Origin: CAYOHP01 sp964403795 [NCBI: uncultured bacterium]
GTDB taxonomy: Bacteria > Muiribacteriota > UBA6191 > CAZXTJ01
Length of the DNA stretch: 32,004 bases
NCBI GenBank assembly: GCA_964403795.1
Contig: CAYOHP010000071.1
Span: 1 to 32,004 of the forward strand
Direction of reading: 5' to 3'
A program made the position numbers and the translations under genes. Below the pieces are notes generated by a model. That model was not told where the DNA came from. It worked only from the letters and a program-made list of their open reading frames with translations, and did not search any database. The number at the start of each line of letters is the position of its first letter. Position 1 is the first letter of the stretch. Shown one piece after another: positions 8,799 to 16,705 of the stretch.

Positions 8799-9958
8799 TC
8801 GCCTACACCCTCCGGCGCCTGGTCTTCGCCGCCTTCGTGATCTGGGGGGTGGCGACCATCACCTTCCTGCTCACCCACATCGACGTGCTCGAGGCGCCGG
8901 TGAACTGGGTCCGGGAGAGCCCTCCCTTCTCCTGGCCGGCGGTCCGGGAGGACTTCCGGATCGCGCTGGGCATGGACCTGTCGAAACCCGTCCACTTCGG
9001 CATGGGCGACCCGGCCCGGCTGCTCCTGGGCCAGCACGGGGACGTGAACACGGTGGCCGAGATCCGCCGCGACCTGGGCCTCGACCAGCCGCTCTGGGTC
9101 CAGTACAAGACCTTCCTGGTCGGGCATGACCCCCGCTCGGCGGCCGAGCGTGCCGCCGACCCCCAGGACAAGGCCCACCGGGTCCGCTACGGCCTGCTCC
9201 GGGGCGATCTCGGGGTGTCCTTCAAGACCAGGCAGCCGGCGCTGGACCGGATCCTCCAGTACCTGCCCAAGACCGCCATGCTGGCGGTGGCCGCCATGCT
9301 GGTGGCGGTGGTGGTCGGGGTTTCGGCCGGCGTGATGGGTGCCGTGTGGCAGGACCGGCTGATCGACCGCTTCGCCATGACCGGGGCCATCCTCGGGCTC
9401 TCGGCTCCCATCTACCTGGTGGGCCTGATCCTGATCCTGGTCTTCGTCAAGCGCCTGGGTTGGATCCCGGGGGTGGGCCTGGAGGAGAGCCTGGCGCCCC
9501 TGTTGCAGATCTGGCTCCCGGGGATGCTGGTCGAGTGGCGGGTGCCGGTCTACCTGATCCTGCCCTCGATCGCCCTGGGACTCAGGCCCGCCTCGAACCT
9601 GGCCCGCATGACCCGCTCCTCGATGCTGGAGGTGATCCGCCAGGACTTCGTGCGCACCGCCCGGGCCAAGGGCCTGCCCGAGAGCCGGGTGGTCCTGGTC
9701 CACGCCTTGAAGAACGCGCTCATCCCGGTGGTCACGGTGATCGGGCTCGAACTGGCGGGCCTGCTCACGGGCGCGGTGCTGACCGAGACGGTCTTCGCCT
9801 GGCCGGGGCTGGGGCGCCTGGCGGTCCAGGCGCTCCGGGACCTCGACCTCCCCATGATCCAGGCCACCGTGGTCTTCATCGCCCTCTTCTTCGTGATCTC
9901 GAACCTGATCGTCGACCTGCTCTACGCATGGCTCGACCCGAGGATCCGGCTGACATGA
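8795..9958 (+). CDS. Peptide ABC transporter permease, DppB/OppB type
   Basis: A 387-residue inner-membrane permease with the DppB layout: an N-terminal helix (IAYTLRRLVFAAFVIWGV), the LGLDQPLWVQYKTFL and LLRGDLGVSFK signatures, then five membrane helices containing the ATPase-contacting EAA loop (RTARAKGLPESRVVLVHALK). It ends LLYAWLDPRIRLT. It starts with TTG inside the TTGA that closes the previous gene, and its own stop overlaps the next gene's ATG, so the three are translationally coupled. The segment between helix 1 and the LGLDQPL signature, and the loop HDPRSAAERAADPQDKAHR, are longer than usual. The ATPase partners are not in this window. Confidence 0.93.
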   Translation: MIAYTLRRLVFAAFVIWGVATITFLLTHIDVLEAPVNWVRESPPFSWPAVREDFRIALGMDLSKPVHFGMGDPARLLLGQHGDVNTVAEIRRDLGLDQPLWVQYKTFLVGHDPRSAAERAADPQDKAHRVRYGLLRGDLGVSFKTRQPALDRILQYLPKTAMLAVAAMLVAVVVGVSAGVMGAVWQDRLIDRFAMTGAILGLSAPIYLVGLILILVFVKRLGWIPGVGLEESLAPLLQIWLPGMLVEWRVPVYLILPSIALGLRPASNLARMTRSSMLEVIRQDFVRTARAKGLPESRVVLVHALKNALIPVVTVIGLELAGLLTGAVLTETVFAWPGLGRLAVQALRDLDLPMIQATVVFIALFFVISNLIVDLLYAWLDPRIRLT

Positions 9959-10920
9959 TGAGCTTCTCCGAGTTCCTCGACCAGGCCTCGCTGGCGATCC
10001 GGGTGCTGGGGACCGCAGCCTGCATCGGACTCCTGGTGTTCGGAGCGGTCCCCCCCAGGAAGAGCCACGACCTCTGGTTCGAGGCCTGGCGGCGCCTGCG
10101 CCGCAACCGCACCGCGCTCGCCGGGTACTACCTGATCGTGCTCCTGGCCCTGGTGGCCTTCTCCGCCGACTGGATCTCGCCCCACGATCCGGCCTCCATG
10201 GACTTGGAGCGCGCCGAGGTCTGCGTGATCTACGACGGCGAGGGCCGCCACTGGCTGGGCACCGACCTGAAGGGGCGGGACAACCTGAGCCGGCTGATCC
10301 ACGGCACCCGGATCTCGCTCCAGGTCGGGTTCGTGAGCCAGCTGGTCGCCTCCACGATCGGCATCACGGTGGGACTGCTTTCGGGCTACTACGGCGGCTG
10401 GCTCGACATGCTGCTGATGCGCCTGACCGACGTGATGCTGGCCTTCCCCTTCCTGCTCTTCGTGCTGGTGATCGTGGCGGTGCTGGGGACGCCGCCGCTC
10501 TGGGTGATCTTCGTGGTGATCGGGGTGGTGGGCTGGCCCCATCTGGCCCGGGTGGTCAGGGCCCAGGTGCTGACCTTGAAGCAGCGGGAGTTCGTGGAGG
10601 CCGCCCACTGCCTGGGGGCCAGGGACACCCGGATCCTGCTCGGCCATCTGCTGCCCAACTGCATGGCCCCGATCATCGTCCAGGTCTCGCTCGGCATGGC
10701 CCAGGCCATCCTCTCGGAGGCCGGACTCTCGTTCCTGGGCTTCGGGGCCAAGCCCCCGCTCTCGTCCTGGGGCCTGATGGTGGCCCAGGGCCAGGAGGCG
10801 ATCGATCCCAAGTGGTGGGTCTCGGTCTACCCCGGCCTCGCCATCATGGTGAGCGTCTACGCCTTCAACGTCTTCGGGGACGGGCTGCGCGACGCCCTCG
10901 ATCCCCGGATGAAGACCTGA
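9955..10920 (+). CDS. Peptide ABC transporter permease, DppC/OppC type
   Basis: A 321-residue permease paired with the DppB-type gene; its ATG overlaps that gene's stop (ATGA). Family features are the second N-terminal helix followed by SPHDPASMDLE, HWLGTDLKGRDNLSRLIHG, HGTRISLQVGFVSQLVAS, the EAA loop (EFVEAAHCLGARDTRILLGH) and the C-terminal FNVFGDGLRDALDPRMKT. An additional hydrophobic stretch at about 16-33 (VLGTAACIGLLVFGAV) precedes the canonical first helix, giving a possible seventh membrane segment. The operon ends here, 115 bases from the convergent pseudopilin gene. Confidence 0.93.
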   Translation: MMSFSEFLDQASLAIRVLGTAACIGLLVFGAVPPRKSHDLWFEAWRRLRRNRTALAGYYLIVLLALVAFSADWISPHDPASMDLERAEVCVIYDGEGRHWLGTDLKGRDNLSRLIHGTRISLQVGFVSQLVASTIGITVGLLSGYYGGWLDMLLMRLTDVMLAFPFLLFVLVIVAVLGTPPLWVIFVVIGVVGWPHLARVVRAQVLTLKQREFVEAAHCLGARDTRILLGHLLPNCMAPIIVQVSLGMAQAILSEAGLSFLGFGAKPPLSSWGLMVAQGQEAIDPKWWVSVYPGLAIMVSVYAFNVFGDGLRDALDPRMKT

Positions 10921-10964
10921 GGCGCGCTCCGGACCCGAAAGCCCTGGCGGGAGGGGGGTGCGCA

Positions 10965-11027
10965 GGGGGAGGGCTGCCGTTCCCGATCCCTGGCCCTGGG
11001 TCGCCGGTGTGCGGCGGACCCTCCCCC
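10965..11027. terminator. Inverted repeat between convergent genes, possible bidirectional terminator
   Basis: GGGGGAGGG (10965-10973) is an exact inverted match to CCCTCCCCC (11019-11027), with 45 bases between. It lies in the 115-base gap between the ends of the dppC-like and pseudopilin genes. It has no T tract and the loop is long, so a classical intrinsic terminator is doubtful. Confidence 0.3.
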
Positions 11028-11035
11028 GCTCCGAC

Positions 11036-14000
11036 CTAGTTGGAGATCACCGGCAGGCTCCAGGTGGTGATCTGGTAGGCGCCGACCGACGTGAATGGGA
11101 TGATGTCGCTGGCCACCGTGTCGGTGTTCGGGGCAACGATCTGGAGGATCGAGGAGAAGCCGAAGCCCGTGGCGGACGACCTCCGGAGGCGACCTCGCAC
11201 GACCTTGCGGAGGTTGGTGGAGTCCCAGACCATGGTCTTCAGCGTCCCGCCCTCGGTCACCCGGAAGCGTTGCTCGACCCGTCGCAGGTCGGGGTCGGTC
11301 TGGTCGGGGTCCCAGCCGAAGAGCCCGACCAGGTCGTGCCCGTCCAGTTCGAACACGAAGCTCTGGCCATCGGCCGAAATCCGACCGTTGCGGATGTCCC
11401 CGTCCGCCGAGAGGGCGACGTTCACGAACTGGTCGTTCGAGAAGCTGCCACGCCAGAGGTAGAGGGCCCGCTTGGCATGGGCGGTGGCGTTGGGAGCGGT
11501 CCCGGCGGCCAGATGCACGTCGGTGGTCGAGCAGGAGCCGCAGCTGTTGCCGGTCTTCCGGAAGTTCGCCTTGGTGGCGAAGAGCACGTAGGGGAAGCTC
11601 CCCTCGATCGCCCCGTCGGTCATGTCGAGGTGGTGGTCGGCGTCGACCAGGATGGTCCCGAACCCGCAGGGGTTGGCGACCGTACAGTCGGTGATCTTGC
11701 CAGTGGTCCATGAGCCGCCGGCGAGCACGCTGATCAGCAGCTGGGGGGTGTCGTTCAAGTAGCCGGCCGAGGTGGGGCGGGCGGTCCAGACCACGATGTT
11801 CCCGTTCCGGCTGACGGCCACGTCCATCGGCTCCACGTGCTGGAAGAAATCGCCCGGTTCGCCGCTCGGGACGTTGGCGGACCCGTAGGCCGGGTCGTTC
11901 ACGTACCCGTTCAGGTAGCTGCCCGGGGGACTGGAACCGGTGTCGAAGCGGACCAGGGCCAGCGGCGAGGTGGTGGTCGCCCCCGCGAACGAGTTGCCGG
12001 GTCCCGCCGAGGCGGGATAGCGCATGTCCGAGACGTGGACCACGTAGCGGCCATCGGCCGAGATCGCCGCCCGTCGGTTCCGGGCCGTGCCCAGCGGAAA
12101 GGTCGAACCCGGAACCGTCGAGACCTGCAAGGCCTGGAGGCTCCCGAGGTCGAAGAGCCAGACGGCCTCCTGGTAGTTCGGCTCGCCCAGGCCCCCGACG
12201 TAGCCGCTGAAGCTGCCGGACTGGACGGTCGGTCCGATCACGATCGCCTTGGTCACGTCCGAGGCCAGGCGGGCGAAGAGCTTGGGCTGGGTGGTGAACG
12301 CCTCGCTCGCCAGGTTCTTGTAGAGCGCCTTGCGGTTCCCGTCCGAGCCGATCACGTAGACTCCCGAGTTGAATTGCTCGAGGCCAAAAGCGATCAGCCC
12401 GTCGGTGTCCTGGATCTGGCGGGACGCGACCAGCAGCTGGCCTCCATCGGGAGTGATGTCCCGGACCACCGCCGCATGGCGTTCCACCGAGCTGGAGCCG
12501 AGTCCGGAGAGGCCGTTGGTCAGCGAGAAGTACCTGGCCTGGGGTGCGGAGAACTTCGGGAACAACAGGGCATCCACCTCGTCGGTGGCGACGGTCGGGA
12601 CGCACTGTCCTCCCAACCTTCGTCCCACGAATCCGATCCGGGCTTCCACAGCATCCGGCTGGTCCTCGGCGGTCAGGAAATTCTCGATGAACTCCTCGAT
12701 CACGGGCCCGGCGGCCGCAACCGGCTTGCGATCGCCACCGAAGTCCTTGGGACCGTAGGAGTAGAAGATCGCCAGCCGCCCGCCTGCGTCCTCCCGGAAG
12801 ACCAGATTCGCGCCTTCGTTCTCGAAGTGGCCGCTGTGGGCCGCCAGGTTGGCATTGCCGTCGAAGGGAACCTCGCCCGCGGGGTCCGCCCCGACGTGGC
12901 TGTCCCGGGTGAAATACTCGAGGTTCGCCTCCCACTCCCCCTGCGAGCCTACCGGCGTGGGCGTCAACTGCGGGCCCTTCAGGACGTAGTGGTCGGTGGT
13001 CGGGGAACCGGCCAGGGCGTCGATCCGGTAGGCCGCCAGGCTGGGGAGGAGCATGCGGGCCTTGGCGGTCGGGCGCTGGTAGATCTGTTTGGTGGCATCC
13101 ACCTCGTCGGCATGGGGATTGACGCTGGTCCCGGTCCCTGAGAAATCGAAGAGCTGGGTCAGGCCCTCGATCAGGCCCGCGGGGGTGTTGGTCCCGTTGA
13201 CGTAGGTGTCGGACCCGTCCTGGTAGCGCTTGCGGTAGAAGCTCCCGTTCCCGCACCAGACCATGGCGTTGCCGTCCCCGGATTCGAGGAAGTCCTCGAT
13301 CAGGTCGTCGCTGCCGTTGGGAGTCTTCATCTCGTCGGAGAGTCCGTCGAGCACCACCAGGACGTCGGTGTTCCCGTCCGTGCGGTTGGTGGAGAGCCAG
13401 GCCCGGATATCGGTCTCCCCGCTGCCCGACGGCTGGTCGGTCACCAGTCCGTCGCGGTTGTAGATGGCCAGCGAGCGCACGTTCTCCACGTTGTCGACCA
13501 GGTAGTCGGCGATCGCCTCCTGCTCCTTCTTCGACATGGCGAGCGGGGTCTGGGTCGCGATCCCGTAGAGCGGCGCGAAGATCGCCAGGTCGACCAGGAA
13601 GCGGAACTCGAGGTTGGTGACGAAGAGCGGACCGGCCACGTTGGCGTTGTTCACCCCGAAGACCTCGACCCGGTAGCTCGAAGGCGGTGACCGGAAGACG
13701 GACCCGACCTGGTCGCGGAACTGCACCACCGGGATCGGCGTCGTGTAGAAGTTGGTGCAGCAGGGGACCGGGATGATGCTGGTGCCGAGCGTCGAGACCC
13801 CGCCGATCTCCAGGATCCGGAACTCGATCCGGGAGATCGCCTGCTCGTCCGAGGCCGAGATCGTGAACCGGACGAAGGGGTCCTGGATGGTGGAGAGCAC
13901 CGTGGGACTCGAGGAATTCAACGACACCACGGTCGGGTAGGCGTTCTCGATGGTGACGTTCTGGATGATGGGTCCCACCGTGTTGACCGCGAAGGCCCGC

Positions 14001-16645
14001 CGCCAGGCCGTGGTGTGGCCCCCACCGTCGACCGCCTTGAGATCCAGGACGTAGTTGCCGTCGAGCGCCGCCGGGTTGGCGTTCTGGAGGGTGAAGATCG
14101 CCTCCTTGGTGGCATCGCCCGGAGCCCCCCCGATCCACCCGTAGGTCGCGACCTTGCTGGGTGGGGCCGCGCCGGTCTTGGGGAAGACGTCGACCCAGCC
14201 GGCCGGGTCGGTGATCGGGGGCGGAGTCAGCGCCGCCGGGCCCGAGATGAGCCGACCCTGGACCTGGACCACCCGGGCGTTGGCGTTCACGAGGGGGGAG
14301 ACCGAACCGCCGAGCGAGTCCGTCAGGCGCCCGCCGAGGCGCAGCAGCCCTCCGACCGCGGACGAGGTCAGGCTGGGGATGACCGCGCCCACATCCACGA
14401 AGTTCCCGAAAGCGGTCTCGTACTGCAAGGTGCTGGGAGCCTGGTAGTCGGGGAATGCCGCGTCCATGTAGAAGGTGGTGATGGCGCTCTTGGGCGGCCC
14501 GCTGGCGAACCGGAGCGTGACCCGGGCCTCGTACTCGCCGCCGGGGATGTTCGAGGTTTCGTTGTTGTCCCGTCGAAAGGCTGCCGGCGCCGGCCCTCCG
14601 GGAAGGTGGTTCACCAGGGGATCCCAGTCGGGCTTCACCGGTCCGAAGACGTAGTACTCCTGGTCGACGGTGGTGGCGCCGCTGGTCAGGGGCATGGAGG
14701 CCGTGGTCTTCCAGTCGCCCCTCGAGGAGTTGGTGTACGGGGTGTACCGCTTGTCGTATCCCGCCACGTTGGTGCTGGTCACCCAGTCGCTGATCTCGGC
14801 GTCGACGAGCGATCCCGGCTGGGCCCGGAGCAGGTCGTAACGCAGGTAGGCGGTGTGTTCGGCATTCGAGTAGAGGGCTCCGGAGAGGGGAAGCGAGTTC
14901 GGGTTCAGGGCCGAGATGGTCCGTCCCGCGACGCCCGGGAAGGAGGCCGGCGCCGGCTTCGGGCGGTCGACCAGGGCGAGACCCGAGAGTCCGATCTGGG
15001 CGAGGTCCACGATGAACCGGGTGGTCAGTACCGAGGAGAGGTTCCCGGCCAGGTCCTCGGCCCAGGTCACGAGCTCGATGGTGCCCGGTGGCACCGTGAC
15101 CGGGGTATAGACGGCGAGGCTCGAAGCCGTGGTGCTGGCGTGCTCGTCGGTCGAGTTGAAGAGGGATTGCCAGTCCGCGACCGGGATGCCCTTCCACTCG
15201 ATCGGCACCATGGGCTGCGGACCCGTGACCACGACCGACCCCTGCCTGCCGACCTGCAGGCCGGTCCCCACGTCCTCGTAGCGGTAGTGGATGCGCTTGA
15301 TCTGGATGTTGTCCCGTCCCCGGACCTCGAAGTGGGGGACGTTGGTGGTGATGACCTGGGAGTCGGTCGCGGTCGGAGGCTGGGCGAAGGGGTCGACCGC
15401 GAGCACCCAGGAGAGCGTGGGAGGCTGGTTGTCGATCAGCACCACGTTCTGCTCGGAGACCACCCGGCCCGAATCGTCCTCGGCCGACACCGTGAAATAG
15501 TGGAGACCGTCCTGGTACTTGGTCGTGTCGACCGGGAACCATCGCCCGTGGTAGACGGTCGCTTCCCCGTTCTGGGGCGGGAGCATGCCCGCCGGGGAGG
15601 TCGGGGGAACGCCCCGGAAGTTCGAGGTGACGTTGCCGAAGTCGAGCCGCATGGTCACCTTGCGGAGGTTGTCGTCGGTGGCGAAGGCCTCGGCCACGAC
15701 GGTGGTCCCCCGGATCGCCGACCCCTGGACCGGGAGCAGCATCTTGGCCTGGGCCGGGATGGTGTCGATGATGAAGGTCCACTCCCGCCGGGCGATGTTC
15801 CCGGCCTCGTCCTTGACCTGCACCACGCAGACATGGGGCCCCTCGGTGTAGAGGCCATTGGTCGTATAGCTCACCTGGCCGGCGCTCGAGGTGTCCTTGG
15901 TCCCGGAGCCCGAGAGGGCGAGCTCCCGGACCTCCCGCTGGTCCACGAACAGGAGCGGGTTGGTAGCATCCTGGGGGATGGTCCCGCCGAAGTGGTCGGA
16001 GAAGGCGGCCCGGACCACCGGGTTGGAGATCTTGATCACGCCCACCGGGGTGACGCTGGAGATGACCGGGGGGATCTCGTCCCTGGGGATGACGTCCAGG
16101 CCCGCCTCGCCGGCGGTCCCCGAGACACCCGAGTAGCTGCGCCGGATGTCGTTGAAGGCGTCCTTGCAGGCGTCGCCGTTGCCCTCGCCCAGCGAATAGA
16201 CCACCGCCCCGTTGGGATCGAAGCGGTAGAGGTGCCCCCAGGGATCGAGCTTGATCTCCCGGTAGTAGCCGGCGTCCACCAGGAACCCGAGGTGGTAGCC
16301 CTCGTCGCAGTCGTCGGCGACGTAGCCCTCGGGATGCTGGGGAGCCGGGGGGGCGGGCTGGGGGTCGTCGAGCTCGTCGATGCGCCAGAGCTTGGGGGTG
16401 GGATCGTCCGGCGAGAGCCGCACGTTGCGACGCAGGATATAGGCCCTTACCGCCTTGGCGTAGTCGTCGACGTCGTTGGTGGCGATGACGGTACGCTGCT
16501 CTTCGGCCACCGATTCGTAGTAGATGGCGGCCAGGCCCGAGAGCGTGACCACGATCGTCAAGGTGACGACCAGTCCGACCAAGGAGAAGCCCTCGGAACT
16601 GGTCGTCCGGTACGGTACGCGGCGAAGTGTCCTGGGCCCGCCCAC
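11036..16645 (-). CDS. Giant pseudopilin-headed protein: GspG-like domain, Ig-like arms, amidotransferase-like domain, PD40 propeller
   Basis: 1869 residues. A short basic leader ends in SSEG, followed by FSLVGLVVTLTIVVTLSGLA, a class III (prepilin) signal and helix. Position 5 of the mature form is Gly instead of the usual Glu. The next ~140 residues resemble the GspG pseudopilin head (YYREIKLDPWGHLYRFD, VVYSLGEGNGDACKDAFNDI). Residues about 170-1020 are Ig-like modules (VKDEAGNIARREWTFIIDT, WAEDLAGNLSSV). Residues about 1037-1330 look like a class I amidotransferase/ThuA-type fold (TDVLVVLDGLSDEM, MVWCGNGSFY), uncertain. The C-terminus has PD40-type propeller repeats (ITPDGGQLLVAS, ISADGRYVVHVSD, ISADGQSFVFEL). 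GTG 16645 was chosen for its 19-residue leader and GAGG site. Likely displayed on a pseudopilus or pilus; function unknown. Confidence 0.8.
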   Translation of the reverse strand: MGGPRTLRRVPYRTTSSEGFSLVGLVVTLTIVVTLSGLAAIYYESVAEEQRTVIATNDVDDYAKAVRAYILRRNVRLSPDDPTPKLWRIDELDDPQPAPPAPQHPEGYVADDCDEGYHLGFLVDAGYYREIKLDPWGHLYRFDPNGAVVYSLGEGNGDACKDAFNDIRRSYSGVSGTAGEAGLDVIPRDEIPPVISSVTPVGVIKISNPVVRAAFSDHFGGTIPQDATNPLLFVDQREVRELALSGSGTKDTSSAGQVSYTTNGLYTEGPHVCVVQVKDEAGNIARREWTFIIDTIPAQAKMLLPVQGSAIRGTTVVAEAFATDDNLRKVTMRLDFGNVTSNFRGVPPTSPAGMLPPQNGEATVYHGRWFPVDTTKYQDGLHYFTVSAEDDSGRVVSEQNVVLIDNQPPTLSWVLAVDPFAQPPTATDSQVITTNVPHFEVRGRDNIQIKRIHYRYEDVGTGLQVGRQGSVVVTGPQPMVPIEWKGIPVADWQSLFNSTDEHASTTASSLAVYTPVTVPPGTIELVTWAEDLAGNLSSVLTTRFIVDLAQIGLSGLALVDRPKPAPASFPGVAGRTISALNPNSLPLSGALYSNAEHTAYLRYDLLRAQPGSLVDAEISDWVTSTNVAGYDKRYTPYTNSSRGDWKTTASMPLTSGATTVDQEYYVFGPVKPDWDPLVNHLPGGPAPAAFRRDNNETSNIPGGEYEARVTLRFASGPPKSAITTFYMDAAFPDYQAPSTLQYETAFGNFVDVGAVIPSLTSSAVGGLLRLGGRLTDSLGGSVSPLVNANARVVQVQGRLISGPAALTPPPITDPAGWVDVFPKTGAAPPSKVATYGWIGGAPGDATKEAIFTLQNANPAALDGNYVLDLKAVDGGGHTTAWRRAFAVNTVGPIIQNVTIENAYPTVVSLNSSSPTVLSTIQDPFVRFTISASDEQAISRIEFRILEIGGVSTLGTSIIPVPCCTNFYTTPIPVVQFRDQVGSVFRSPPSSYRVEVFGVNNANVAGPLFVTNLEFRFLVDLAIFAPLYGIATQTPLAMSKKEQEAIADYLVDNVENVRSLAIYNRDGLVTDQPSGSGETDIRAWLSTNRTDGNTDVLVVLDGLSDEMKTPNGSDDLIEDFLESGDGNAMVWCGNGSFYRKRYQDGSDTYVNGTNTPAGLIEGLTQLFDFSGTGTSVNPHADEVDATKQIYQRPTAKARMLLPSLAAYRIDALAGSPTTDHYVLKGPQLTPTPVGSQGEWEANLEYFTRDSHVGADPAGEVPFDGNANLAAHSGHFENEGANLVFREDAGGRLAIFYSYGPKDFGGDRKPVAAAGPVIEEFIENFLTAEDQPDAVEARIGFVGRRLGGQCVPTVATDEVDALLFPKFSAPQARYFSLTNGLSGLGSSSVERHAAVVRDITPDGGQLLVASRQIQDTDGLIAFGLEQFNSGVYVIGSDGNRKALYKNLASEAFTTQPKLFARLASDVTKAIVIGPTVQSGSFSGYVGGLGEPNYQEAVWLFDLGSLQALQVSTVPGSTFPLGTARNRRAAISADGRYVVHVSDMRYPASAGPGNSFAGATTTSPLALVRFDTGSSPPGSYLNGYVNDPAYGSANVPSGEPGDFFQHVEPMDVAVSRNGNIVVWTARPTSAGYLNDTPQLLISVLAGGSWTTGKITDCTVANPCGFGTILVDADHHLDMTDGAIEGSFPYVLFATKANFRKTGNSCGSCSTTDVHLAAGTAPNATAHAKRALYLWRGSFSNDQFVNVALSADGDIRNGRISADGQSFVFELDGHDLVGLFGWDPDQTDPDLRRVEQRFRVTEGGTLKTMVWDSTNLRKVVRGRLRRSSATGFGFSSILQIVAPNTDTVASDIIPFTSVGAYQITTWSLPVISN

Positions 16646-16676
16646 CTGGCCTCGGCTTCCGGTTGCCCTGGAGCCG

Positions 16677-16705
16677 AAGTTATCCCCCGGAGGGAACCGG
16701 GTCAA
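16677..16705 (-). promoter_or_regulatory. Strong sigma-70-type promoter for the pseudopilin fusion
   Basis: TTGACC (16705-16700) and TAACTT (16682-16677) on the minus strand are separated by exactly 17 bases, the best consensus match in the window. The -35 box overlaps the TGA stop of the upstream Cys-rich gene. The expected transcript start, near 16670, leaves a leader of about 25 bases before GTG 16645. Confidence 0.6.
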
